From Zeugodacus cucurbitae (taxonomy: Eukaryota; Arthropoda; Insecta; Diptera; Tephritidae): 64,000 nucleotides of DNA. The stretch covers positions 48,308,501-48,372,500 of the forward strand of contig NC_071670.1 of NCBI RefSeq assembly GCF_028554725.1. The letters run 5' to 3'. How positions within the stretch are numbered: position 1 is the first letter of the stretch; each line of letters begins with the position of its first letter. The notes beneath the pieces are model-generated. The model did not search any database and had not been told where the DNA came from. It worked only from the letters and a program-made list of their open reading frames with translations. A program made the position numbers and the translations under genes. Shown here piece after piece: positions 33,326 to 45,555 of the stretch.

Positions 33326-34869
33326 TACGGAAGTAAAGTTCTCTAAGACAACTATACCAAGGCAATACCAAACGTGAATTTTATCAAAATACTTTTTTGT
33401 AACGATTTCAAGTCAAGTCCACCAAGTGACCATTAGAGAAGAGCGCCATTAAATTGTTTCCAAAATTTAAACCTATTAAGCTTTTAAAAGTGGTTTAATA
33501 TTTAAATGCATATAATATTTGAATAAATACTATGCGCAATTGTTGTTATCACTTTCATCATCATTTACTCACAACATTAAACTAACTTATTTATCTGTCA
33601 TCATTTCCTGGCACGCACTTAATTTGCAATAATTTTCAATTTCATTGTCAACACAACATTAACATAACTGCTTTATTATTTGCCAACAGGCAGCGGCAGT
33701 AACAACAGCAACTACATTCGGAACATTTTGCACAAACGCAACTAAATGCTTTCAATATTTCAACCATTGGACCATTGGCTATTTTGCCTATCTACGCGGC
33801 GTATTATCAGCACAGTTACTTGGCTTGATTATCAGCAACAATTCCGGAAATTTTCTAAACGTGCTATCATCACTAAAAATGTGGCAACATTACAGCAACG
33901 GCAGCAGCCAACAGCAGTCTATAGGAAGCCAGTGAAGTTGCAGTGTAGCGAGAGCAACTACAGCAACAACTGCGGCATTACCTATCAGTAGTAGCAGCAG
34001 CGGGAGCACCCTGACCCAACTGAAAGTTTTATGCTTGAAAAGGTTATCTCTTGTGAAAGCATTTCGCATTTCGCTGCCAGTATTTCCATTAGGCTTATCG
34101 CTCTACCTACAGTTCACTGTTGTTGTTGTTGGTATTGTTGTTGTGGGCGTTGCCTTCGTGTATCGATGTTGTTGAAGTTTAAATTTCGTGTCTGGCATAA
34201 ATAATTGAGTGTCGAATTGGGCATCTTACGTTTTTAATGCGCCGGGGCTACTGCTGTTGTTGTTGCTGTGTGGAATGGCGCATTTCAACGATTTACCAGT
34301 TTGCCCACGCAGCACTTTCCAGTGAAATCCCTTGAAAGTGTTTTAAGCCTATTTACCGTTAAGACTCTAAAGACTGTCTATGTAAATGCGAGTGCGAGGA
34401 AGTTTCGTAGTTTTCTTTTCGTGCACCCATGCCTACCCATTTTAAACTGATTAATACTAAATATACTCGAGTCCATTCTGAGCACGAAGTTTTTAAGTTT
34501 TCCTCTTAATAGAATAAATAAATTTACACTACAGTGCTCTTTTGTAGAACTTGAGCATATGTTGCAAGGACAAAGACGTAGTTGTAAAAGAAGGTCCAGT
34601 TAAAGCTTTTTTTCTGGGTATATATAGACATGCATATAAGGACTTTGTAATTTGTATCTCGTATTGTATAGGAGTTGTTTCAGTATACGTCAAATTGGTG
34701 GTGTCAAAGATGGCAAAGAGAAAATGCGACAAATTTTAAAGTTTTTTGCGTTAAAAGACAAAAAGTAAACCATGACGGCTGAAAATGTGAATAGTACTAA
34801 TTGTCCTCTTACTGTAACTATCGCCGATTCCGTTCCGATAATTTTGATGTCAAAGACAACAGTCTGAAA
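33326..34869. other. Gene-free stretch with CAG/CAA-rich part
   Basis: Positions 33,890-34,005 are rich in CAGCAA/CAGCAG triplets and 34,120-34,270 in TTGTTG/TGTTGT. Such runs are common in fly introns and regulatory DNA. Frames here lack motifs. Confidence 0.35.
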
Positions 34870-35480
34870 ATCCAATTGTCGAAAATATCGATAAAATAAT
34901 GGAAATCGTCGAGTGTCATGTAAATACTGCTTCGATTGCCCGAGAGCAGAACATTGTACAAAAACCGGTTTGGTACGTTTTAAATCACGTTGGATATCAA
35001 AAGAAGCTTCATATATGGCTGCCACACCAGTTAAAGAAAAAAGTCATTATGACCTGATTTCTATCCGTGAATCGCAACATGAAGTTGCTTCCTCTTTCCG
35101 AAGAGGATTGCTACTGACTATAAAAAAATTGATCACTTACTTACTGAATAGCAACAGAAACGAACCATTTTCGAAGAGAATGGCTACTGGGTCACTTACA
35201 ACAACGTCAAACGAAAATGTCGTGGTCGAATTTCGGTGAACCGGCTTGAACGGTGGTCAAGCTGTAATTGACGGTCATGAAGGTTTTGTTATGTAGTTAG
35301 CGTGATTAGCAGGGAATTATCTGCTATAAACTTTTATTCCCACCATCAAACAGCTAATTCGGACCACTAATGTCAACAATCTGATCGCCTGAAAGAAGCA
35401 ATCACAGAGCCAAAACTGGCGACCAATTCCCACAACAGTCGGTTAAACTTAACAGAATTGACCCGGATTTTATCCGGTCT
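34870..35480 (+). pseudogene. Mariner-type transposase remnant, second lineage
   Basis: The plus strand reads, across frames, VENIDKIMEIVECHVNTASI, then GYQKKLHIWLPHQLKKK, ISICES-like text and NGYWVTYNNVKRK. It ends with text like NSDHxCQQSDRLKEAI. These align in order with a mariner lineage whose consensus runs KKLDVWVPHELT, MVTGDEKWVTYDN and LNxDLYCQQLDRLKEAI. The catalytic aspartate of the GDEKW block is lost here (NGYW). Frameshifts and stops make it a pseudogene. The lineage differs from the one at 17,045 and 31,580. Confidence 0.7.
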
Positions 35481-37719
35481 AGAGTTGTTATTTCGAGGAT
35501 TTACACTGTTTGGATCACAGAGCTGGATAATCGTTAAAACAACAACAACCATGTACATGTAACGAAAGAGACTCCAGAGCTCCGGAAACTTGGTTGGAAT
35601 GTCTCGGAACTCACACCAAGTAATTGATATATGTTTCTGTCTATGACAAAAGATTTTGCTGATGAAAATCGGATAATTCCGCCAATGCCATTAAAACCTT
35701 CAATTTAATTAAGAAATTGATTTCCTTTCACTAGACCTTATATTTCGCTTAGAAGTTAGCCGAAATAGCTAGAATATATTTGGAAAAAGCAATCGAGAAC
35801 TTGCACTAAACACGCTCGGAGTCTGACATCGCGGGAAAGTGGGTCTTTGCTAGTTGAACTATAGTTTCAGAGCGAATTCGTCGAGTGTAGCTCACAATTT
35901 CGATTTCCTTCTTATAGCAAATATTTCATGATGAATATGATCCCCGTGGACTTTTAAGATTCTTGCCTTATCATATATCTCGCGTACTAGATCTTGAAAT
36001 TTTGACAGACAGTTGCAGACCTTGTCGGTACACCTATGTATGGCTTATCAAAAACCGATGTGCGAGCACATTGAAACTTCTTAAACCAGTATTGACGGTC
36101 GCCATCGAAGGAGAAAAATCCCACACCCGTTTAAAACAAAACTACGAGTCCAATACAACACTCTACGAGAATGTACTAGACGGTACTAAAGTCCTCTTTT
36201 TTAGATAATAGTTCCAGCAATGTGAATTGAACGATTAAAGAACATATTGTTGCAGAACATTATGTTAGTAATCACTATTAATGGAAAATGCTTACATTTC
36301 TATTTTCCAAATTATTAAAGCCATCGGAAATCCGCTGTATTAGTAGTATAAGAACTAATAACGAGGAATTTGCTAACTTTCAAAATGTTTACGAACCAAC
36401 TGACTAACACTAATTTCGCTGCACAACAGCGCAAACGCCACAAAACTAATCCCTGACATCTTCGTGATAAATATCATTTGCACAACGCTTAAAGCTTATT
36501 TAGTTTGCTCGACTATCAATGAGCTCTTCCGCAACTGCTGGCTGCAATTGAAAGTTTTATGCAGCAATTTGTAAGCTATCCTTGCCATTCAAGTTACGCT
36601 TCCGCTTGCGCCGCCACGACCATCACCACCACCAACATCACTTTGGAGCAGTTGTAACTGTCAACATGCATTTTAGCATTTTAGCAACTCCTCCCGGCAA
36701 GTTCATAATTCTTTGCTGTAAATTATGAGTACACGCATTTGACTTTTTCGCTTACAAGTTGGCAAAACTGCTGCAAGCACGACACTCACTGCAAGCCAGT
36801 CAGCCCAGCTAGCCAGCCGCAGTGGCATGCAACTCTAGCCGAGGACAGCAGTGTACACCACTAATTCTTTTAATTCTCGCAATTTCTGCTTTCTTGTCGC
36901 TGACAGTTTGGCTTGGCTTAGCTTGGCTTACAATGTCGGAAAGTTACACTGTCCAGCTGTCATTTTGGCTTAGTTTCTCGAGGCGAATTTTCGGCTTTTG
37001 CGTTTTCGGCGTTTTACAGTGTCGTTAGACGTACGAGCATGTGTCTCTTGTGTTGAAAGATTAAAATAGCATGCATTGGAGGCAGAAGATTATGAAGTGC
37101 GTTAATATTATTTCTGTTGAGTTATATTAAGAATTTTCGGAGCCGAAAAGTTCAGCTCTTCGTCGACGAACTTTAGCATTTATCACATGTAATTTGAGGC
37201 TTCCTGCTTGCTACTGGTCACATCCAATGTTCTTTGGTCCATACTTTTTTGCCTCTATTTTTCACATCCTCAATGCGTGCGCAGCTTAACGCCAATTTAA
37301 AAAGCTGCAACAAAGCGTGCAATATTGCAAGTAAATATTTGATACTTCCCAATGGCAAAGTTATTCGCGTGAAATATGATTTTCGCTCTCCGCTGTCATT
37401 GCATAAAACCGATAAACACTTAGCGGTTGGTGGAAAAATTGTGTTGACTCATCGAGTAAAGGAAGTGGCAAACGCAACTGCAATCTGCTGAAACACACCA
37501 CCAGCGATGTGTGAATGGCAGCTGCGGGAGGGGGTTAGTTGGGGAACTTGTTTGCTATCGCTAAAATGCGGGTTTGTTCAACAGCGGAAAGATAAACCAC
37601 GAATTGGTCGGGAAATTGCATGCGAAAATCAAGTAAATTATTATTTATAAAAATTTATATTTTTTAGATACAAATGCATATAATAAGCTATAATATTAAG
37701 CTCTAAGATTGTGGTTAGT
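35481..37719. other. Gene-free stretch
   Basis: The frame at 35,963-36,208 has no recognised motif. A tandem GGCTTA/GCTTGG patch lies at 36,905-36,930, and CCACCACCA/CAGCCAGC sequence lies at 36,610-36,830. I see no element ends and no domain. Confidence 0.35.
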
Positions 37720-38340
37720 TCACTTTAACTATTATTGTTCAAGTCTGTGGTACATGATGCCCTCATATTTTATACATCCTCTCCCCAAGGCTCTTAGCCT
37801 TGTCCATAACTCCAGCATAGTCCATAACTGCAATGAGCTCCCTAGAAGACAAAATACAACTAGACTTGGTTTGGGTTCCCGGCCACAGGAACATCTTTGG
37901 TAACGAAAAAGCAGACGAGTTGGCAAAGGCAGGAGCCTTTCTAGACGAATCCGAAACAGTGTTAATACCATGCTCGCTAGAATCGATAAGAAGAGAGCTC
38001 AAATGTAAAATAACAGATATGGCCAAAGTATGACAAGAACTCGGGTCTTATTAAAAAGGCCCAGGAAAAGCATTTTCAGAAATACAGCTACTATAACGGA
38101 GCATTGGCTGTTTGGAGCACATGCAATGAAAATGAACATGTCCTACAAAAATGTTTGCCGTGGCCGTGAACTAGAAGGGAAGAAGGAAACAATATTTCTT
38201 TCACTTTCTCTGTAAATGCCCAGCCCTATCGCAGTTCCGACACAGGACTCTTGGAATCCATCAGGCATCAAACCATCAATGGATGGTATGCGTAGGAGGG
38301 GGCATCTGTATTAAAGTTGTCAATTCACGATTAGTCTTCT
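37720..38340 (+). pseudogene. LINE family 2 RNase H fragment
   Basis: The plus strand reads IQLDLVWVPGHRNIFGNEKA followed by DELAKAG, the final RNase H block. Downstream, in another frame, FHFLCKCPALSQFRHRTLG matches the zinc-knuckle pattern ETxxHFLCxCPAL. The bases between are frameshifted. It lacks the RT and the 5' half. The knuckle's first cysteines are not visible. Confidence 0.7.
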
Positions 38341-38654
38341 AAGTTATATCTATTCTATATTCTATATTCTAGTGCTGACCAACACAAATTAAAGGACCAA
38401 ACATAAGTTTAGTTTGAGAAGCGTCAAACTCCGTCTTCAACTCGTTTTCCACATTTTGAAATTTAAGGCAGATAGGTAACAAAAAAGGCCCTCTTAGGAG
38501 GACAAGCAAATGTAATTTAAAAAAGAATTTTCTAATCCTACTACGACTAGATCATAAAGCTGCTCAAAGTGGTATGACTCGATTACTTGTTTTTAGAAAG
38601 CTAACACTATCTCCAGCTTTCTCTGTGTCTATCTTCTTGTATCTCCTTTTTCTC

Positions 38655-39140
38655 ACACGAACGGTAGGTTAAGAGGTAGACCTCCACAGCTGCAGAAAAT
38701 CTGACTTAGACAGATGCGACTGCCCATTGTTACACCCGGAAAACTCCTAACGGATTACTAAGATCCTTATGATATGACAATGCGCTTGGACTCTGTGGTA
38801 AAGTTCTTAAGTCGGCTAATGTCGATTCTAATCACTTCACTGGGTTCACCGAATATATGCCTACCGAGGTGCTTTAATCAACGTCTGGCGAATGTTGGAC
38901 ATTGAAGTGGGAATTGCTTGGATGATTCCTCTCCGTCTTCTTCCAGACAGTTTGGCAACTAGCATCTGACTTGATCCCTAGCCTCAACGCGTGTGTGCCT
39001 ATTGGGCAATGACCAGAAAGCACACTAATGATCGCATTACTAAACGACAGCAGCTGTAAAGAACATTTTCGATCAACTGCGGGCCAGAAAGACCTCGTTA
39101 CTACGTAGGTGTTGATTTTTTTCTAGCGTTTGGTGAGCTC
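38655..39140 (-). pseudogene. LINE family 2 C-terminal fragment
   Basis: The minus strand reads GHCPIGTHALRLGIKSDASC, then degraded knuckle text, then DISRLKNFTTESKRIV before a stop. It is clearly the same family as 44,745-45,110 (SDASCQSCLEE, DFSRLKNFIIESKRFV). The 3' end runs into TAACCTACCGTTC near 38,665. It has lost its reading frame in the knuckle. Confidence 0.65.
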
Positions 39141-41489
39141 ACTCGAGGACAGGGCGTCCAGCGCTTTACCCGTACTAATATTTGATGCAGGAACTTAAGT
39201 GTTGACGGCACCCTATGAGGTGCTTATTGGCGTATTGGAAAGAAATGTTCCGTATATTGTAACAGAGAAGAAAGTAGCCATCTTTTATTCGAAAAAATAA
39301 AAATAAAATGATTCTAAACAAGTCCTCAGCCACTTAAGAGGTTTACTAAACAATCAAGAAGAAGTTAGTTAAATGACTTTTGGTATAATAAACACCAGTC
39401 ATAAGCCTCATAAGCTCACAGATTGTTTTTATAGATCAAACGAGTCTGCAGGCAGCACTTGAAGAAGGTACAAGATCGGCATACTTATGTATATGGGAAC
39501 CTTGTTTTCTGATCAAAACCAAGGTTCGAACCCTACTCCGGTTAACATCTCAAACCACATAATATCAGTTTCCCCCAGCAGACAATGACAATTGTGTTCT
39601 GAACGTTTTAAATATTTATAAAATGTAATGCGCAGTTAAGTAATATTCTAATATTGCTCTCTACTGCCCATAATACTCTTGTCAACACTCGAGGCTCTGC
39701 CCCGCAGCCACCCGAACAATGCTTCACTTTTAATCACTTACCAAATACTTACATTTCACAAGCAAACACTCGCCACAAGCACTTTGCCGCCCCTTCCATC
39801 CACATACAAACACCCACGCACAAGCAACAAGCCTCTAGCGCTGTAGCAGCCAATGACCAAAGCTGCCACAAGCGCCTTTTTGTTTTCTCAGGTCAAAGTG
39901 TGTAAACAAGGATATCAAAAGGAACACAATGCAAATGAAAAATGTTCTTAGCTCGAAGCATTTTGCCCTTTGGCAGTTGTTTAACAAGCTCAAGGTGAGT
40001 AGAAAGTATAGCCAAACAGTTATACATAGTAAAAAAAGTTTTTTTTGTGTAACCAAAGGTGTTGTGAAAGGGGAAGCCGACTAGTTACAGCCACTTAACT
40101 CTGTTTGTGGTGCTCTGAAAGTGATATTGCTTTTGAACTATGTACGTCGAAGCGGAAGTGGTGAAAGTGCGTAGAAAGACAGGGGTTGGCACAATCGAAG
40201 ATGATATCGCTTCGGCTAATTGATAGAGGAGTAAGTAAAGTGGTAAGCGGCATATTTCGTGTTGAACGATGACGGATGAGCTACGGTAATTGAAGTGAAG
40301 CGTTTGTGTTTTGCTAAAGAGTGGTAAATATTTGTCTATCCATAATCGGCAATCGGCTTTGTGTTTACTTTACGGAAGTTACTTTAATTGCAGTATAAAA
40401 GTGTTCGTTTACTTTCTGTTTATTTTCAATTAAAATTCCTCTTAGGGAATATTGAAATGTGCTGAATGAGTGACACTGTTATTAGTTTTTATTTGTCACT
40501 TAGGAGGTAGTGACGTTATGGCTAGTTTTTATACTTTTTTATTGATTTACTAAAGTGGGTGGAGGTTTTGCGATAGCAGTAAGTTAAACGAACGCTTTAA
40601 CATCGATCTTGAAAACATATCACCTTATATTGAAACATTGGGCCCTCTAAATAAACTTAAACCTTACATGAACTCTTGAAATACTGTGCAGTCCAAACTC
40701 TAGTCCCTATCAATTCGGAATTATACTCAACATAGTTAAAAGGGTTAAACTGAATATTTTCCTTCGAAGAAGAAAACATTAAGCAAGACAAAACTAAGTA
40801 AGTCGGCAAAATACAAATAATATGATAAGTACGAAGAAGCATTATCCCTGCGTTCAACCAATTGATTAATTTTTGTATAGATAATCCAGATACTTTTTCG
40901 GGTTGAGTCAAAAATAAAGTAAGGTATCAAGTACATCGATGATATTAAAAAGAAGATAGCGGAAAATACGATCAGCTACGGTACATAATTGGGACGGGTC
41001 TGAATGGACGCTCTGTTTCAATTGTTTTTTTTTTTTTTCAAAATCATTTGTTGAAGGTTTTATCTCACTATAATAACATAGGCTCAACTCACACCGAGTT
41101 AGTGACAACCGGACAAAATCGCATGCTCGCTTGATTAGGGCTAGAGCAAAATACATTTTTTTGTCTTATTAGTCAAAGACGTTTTTGGACTAGTTGGTTG
41201 AGCCAATTGATATTATAATATCATATGACAGTATTTTTTTGAAATGAGAAATCAATTTCTTAATGACAATTTCGAGTTCAGGACATCTTACAATTATGCA
41301 AATAATTAAAAATGGATCTATATGTTTGAGTATTCAGGCTGAGTAATAAAAATCCACCGACCAAGACATTTTTTGAAAGTTCTTTAAAAGTAAAGCATTC
41401 AGCAACCACCCAGTGTCCCTTGTGGAAGTAATGGATCGTATATGGTGATCCAAGTAGATGTGCTTTTTTCAATAGCCTGTTTTGACAGA
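39141..41489. other. Gene-free stretch
   Basis: Positions 39,700-39,850 are C-rich on the plus strand with ACACCCACGCACAAGCAAC-like text. A pure T run lies at 41,025-41,038. None of the short frames has a motif. Confidence 0.35.
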
Positions 41490-42830
41490 TCAGGTGTGAG
41501 TCGTGTCAAGCTGTCATGTTATTTTTGAACAACGATTACAAATAGTTCAAATTGCGAAAATTCACGTTCTGTTAATAATGTGTTTCTTTGGTGAACAGAT
41601 AATTTCACGTTTTGGACCAGTCGATTGGTCACCAAGATCGTGTGATATCACGCCGTTAGACTTTTTCCTGTGGAAATATGTAAAGTATAAAGTATATGCG
41701 GACCAGAGATCTGCATTGAGTAATAATGAAATTAGTGCACAAACTCATGAGCCAAACAAATTGGTGTAAATGAGTACTAATACAAATATCAAAAATGACA
41801 AAGACTCATTTCCACCAAACCAAAAAAACTCATAGTATTTCTACACTTATATGTGCCGTCAATTTATGACTCAAACGAGCGTATATTAAAAATTTCATTT
41901 TACTCACTTGTTCATTGGTCACGATGAAAATAAACTTGAATGAGCTCGCTACACTGATCGGCATGAGTGGAATTGTGACTTCGTAGCTGAGCACGAAAGT
42001 AAAGATACCCAGTAGGAACTTTGTCACATTACATTTTTCATTATTTCATTGAACATGCATTTTCGTGCGTCTTTATTTATTTTCAATACATTACTATTAA
42101 AAGAAATATATTAGAACCTAAAAGTATTAACCTTACTGTCATTAATTAACTTAAAACATTAAATGTAATTCACGACATCAAAGAACAAAGCACATCGTTA
42201 GTCATTTCCCGCAGGGCACCTTTGCCTAGCGGCGGCACATCCTTCGTCAGTTTTACTTTGATCCTATTCGTATCACTTTATTTATTTAGCTATACTATTG
42301 GTGTTATTTTGGTGGTATGGCTCATTTTTGTTTAACTTGACTGAATTATTGGCTCATGAGACAATTGAGCACTTCAACGATACGTATGAAGAGAAACTTA
42401 CTCATTTTTCATGCTCTCGCTTTGTGTGCTGTGCGTAAATGTGTTTTATTGGATCTTTGTGTTTGATGATTTTTGACTTATATGCACTAATACTATTTTT
42501 TGTGTTACTCAACCAATGACTCAAAAAAGGGAATAATTGCAGTTCTCTCATGCGGACAATATCGTTTCGATGATGGCCTTGGAGCAAAACGTTACGGGTG
42601 TCATTCGCCAGTTACTAGTCAAAATGCTTAAACGAGTCATCGAAAATTGGACTCAACGGATGAACCATCTGAGATGTAGCCGCGGCCAATATTTGAAAGA
42701 TACAATCTTTAAAAAATAAATGCCAAAGAATGTTCTTTAAAATGATTATAAGCATCATTAAATTTGAATTTTTTGTCTGTTTTTCTTAAAAAAGTAGTGC
42801 ACCTCGAAATGAATCACCCTTAATAACAAA
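41490..42830 (+). pseudogene. Mariner-type transposase remnant split by an unclassified insert
   Basis: The 5' piece reads VIFEQRLQIVQIAKIH, an N-terminal start of the transposase. After a large deletion it gives GEQIISRFGPVDWSPRSCDI and TPLDFFLWKYVKYKVYADQ with the third catalytic aspartate. The gene resumes at 42,575 with TGVIRQLLVKMLKRVIENWT and QRMNHLRCSRGQYLKD, the usual C-terminal end and a stop at 42,717. A terminal-repeat-like CACCTCGAAATGAATCACCC follows at 42,800-42,820. The stretch between, about 41,745-42,530, is foreign to the gene. Confidence 0.75.
41745..42530. mobile_element. Unclassified insertion inside mariner remnant
   Basis: The stretch interrupts a mariner gene, so it is an insertion. 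CTCATGAGCCAA occurs near its left edge (41,745-41,756) and its reverse complement TTGGCTCATGAG at about 42,350-42,361. Other subterminal strings such as GTACTAATAC and GCACTAATACTA are also partly mirrored. I could not define exact ends or a target duplication. A hAT-type or other TIR element is possible. Confidence 0.35.
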
Positions 42831-44744
42831 GAATAATCAAATGACATTAATTAAAAAAAAAATTGAGATTGCTTTAAATCAATACTGCATTTGATTCACC
42901 TTGTACCTTAACCATTTAAAAATAATTTTGAAATCTTAAATAATAACGACGGTGTAAACTATTGACCTTCACACTTTTCATACTTGTAACTCCCTCCAAA
43001 GCAACTAACCGTAACTGCGAGACAAATACTTCATAAACTTATTCTTTTCGCCGACAACGCGTCTGCAGTTCCCCTTATCACTCAATAATTTATTTAGTAA
43101 CTACTAATAAAAATCTTATATATTTATTTCGGTTTTTTTTTTTGCTGTTTCCTTCAATCACTTCACTGACAACTTGATATTTTCACAATAACTTTTAATA
43201 AACCAACTAAGCGAAATTACTCTCTTTCGGCTACCACTGCCATTTCCTTGCGCCATCCCCTGGCGCTCATAAGTGCTTGATGATGGAAACAATTTTATTG
43301 CCTTTTCTGGCCACACACACAAAAAAATACCAAAGCGTTAACAAGTAATTTTTTCGCAAAAATCGCATTTTGAAGGAAATGAAAAATTTTATTATTTATT
43401 ATTGAACGAAGACAATCAACATTTTCTAAGGATTTTTTCGCTGCCATACAGTGCAGTAAAAAAGAAAGAGAGCAAAGCAAGTAAAATGATGGACATGCCG
43501 TTGGCGGTGCGGGAAAAAAAACTCTTGTGAAAAAAGAGTATCTCATATGTGGGTGAACATATTTCAGGAAATATGTGTGGCGGTGTGTGTGTGTGAGTTT
43601 CTCTAAATATTTTTGTAACAGTAAATATGCTACGATGGCAAGCGAGCGATATGAGCTCATCAAACACAACTCAATATCCGTCCCAGTTTGACAGTACGAT
43701 ATGTTATTGTTGTTGTTATTTTTTTATTTTCTTTTTTTTTTTTAATTTTCCTTTCATAGCTTTCTATGCATGCTGTTGCTGCTTCGATGTGGACTATTTT
43801 TATTGAAATATTTGTCTCTATTTGGTTTTCTTTTTATTTCGCATTTCGCCTTTTTAAGGAAAACAATATGTCGCAGGAATGCAAGCATATGTATGTATGT
43901 ATGTGTAAGTGCACATCATTGATACACATCAGTTGCTTTCAAGCACACACACACGCACGCGCACATATTTTCGCCCAGAAATAGAAGAGGAAATGAAAAA
44001 TCTTAAGAAAATTCCCAACACCATTTATTGCATTGCTCAAGGGTACATTTTGGAAAAAATATTACAAACCGTACACAGCGACAACAACAACCAACTTCAA
44101 CTAACGGTATATACATATATCCTTTGATGCTCCGCTATGCATCACTGAGTGGTGTGAGTGCAACCATTTGTTTGATTAACTCAACCCTGCTGAGGTTCCC
44201 CCTTGCCACCTCCACTGTTTGGTTGTGGGTATAAATATTTCGCGCATGATTGATAATTTTAACTGAGCACAAAATAAATTTCATTTTATGATTTTTTAAG
44301 AATTCGCCGCACATGACAACAGGACAATAAAATTCGGTGGAAATGCTGCTAATGTCCAACTGGGGAAATATTATATTTCCACTCCGCATGATGCACTGAT
44401 TCCCTTTTTAGTGCGATGATTTATAGTCGGTGTGCTATATTACCAGTTATTTGTAATTCACACAATGAGTCCTTCGAGTGTTATAAAGTGAAGTAGGATT
44501 TTATTTGAAATAAATATGTAAGTATGAAGCAGCTTAGCTTTTGATGTTAAAAACTAATTTTTTTTTTTCAATATAATTGTTATGATATGCCATCAAGGTG
44601 TGATAGATTTTATTGCGAAACAAAACACCGTCAACGATAAGGACGAATGTCTTGAAGACATTTTTGATTCTCTTAAGACTTTCCGATATCTTCCAAATGA
44701 ATTACAGCTGATCCATTTGTTCTTTTACTATTATCACCGAATCA
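42831..44744. other. Gene-free stretch
   Basis: It has a TG run at 43,578-43,594, T-runs at 43,133 and 43,730, and CACACACGCACGCGCAC at 43,945-43,965. Short frames have no motif, including the one at 44,582-44,770 whose end overlaps the next LINE fragment. Confidence 0.35.
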
Positions 44745-45110
44745 GCTTGTCTTTGGTCATTACTCAATAGGCACACATGCGGCGAGGCTAGGGATCATGT
44801 CAGACGCTAGTTGCCAAAGCTGTTTGGAGGAAGGCGAAGGGGATTCATCCAAGCACTTCCTCCTTCAATGTCCAGCATGCGTCAGACTTAGGTTAAAGCC
44901 CCTCGGTAGACACACCTTCGGCGGACCCAGCGAAGTGACTGTAAAGGACTTTAGCCGACTTAAGAACTTTATTATTGAGTCCAAACGCTTCGTGGCAACA
45001 TAATGGTCTTAGTGATCCAGGGTGTCACAATGTACAGTCGAATCTGTCTCAGTGAGATTTTCTACGTGTGCGGAGATCTACCCCTTAACCTAACCTACCC
45101 TAACCTCCAA
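44745..45110 (+). pseudogene. LINE family 2 C-terminal zinc-knuckle fragment
   Basis: The frame at 44,797-45,003 reads SDASCQSCLEEGEGDSSKHF then LLQCPACVRLRLKPLG and DFSRLKNFIIESKRFVAT. The knuckle CxxCx(n)HxxxxC is complete here. A short UTR follows, ending in CCTTAACCTAACCTACCC, a TAACC-type tail. The remains of the GHCPIGTHA block precede it in another frame. It is a 5'-truncated copy. Confidence 0.8.
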
Positions 45111-45555
45111 ACGAAAATTTTAGACTTGGAGAAAGTCTTATTGATATCTGATATACAATGTATTTTAGAAAATTTACAAAGATTGTTAAATGTTTTTTAA
45201 CGGTTTTAAAATAAATTACAATGAAGAGCCAATTAGATTAGATTAGATTAGTTTTTCGTCAGATAGAACTTGTCTTTAAAGCACCCAGATTATATGTATC
45301 ACAGGATTTATAATTATTTTTGGGGTATATTAAACAAAACTATTCAAAAAACTCATCAATATTGTCGGATACGCCATCTAATATATTCGATAGAATACAC
45401 TTAATCAACTTCTCACAGCTCGCTGGTTACGCATTTAGTTCTATCTCTATATAAATAACACAGCCACAATAAAAAAATTGGGGGTTCTATGTGTCTCATC
45501 GTAGTCAGCGACCCCGAAAACCTCTTAGTAACGAGTTTCAAACGATTCCGATGAA

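Noticed and set aside
36822..37028. 68-codon frame with hydrophobic stretch
   Set aside because: Hydrophobic runs are expected in T-rich sequence; no start context, homology or neighbouring exon supports it.
45080..45110. TAACC-like run near a LINE end
   Set aside because: It follows a zinc-knuckle LINE reading frame and is the family's tail, not telomere-like DNA.
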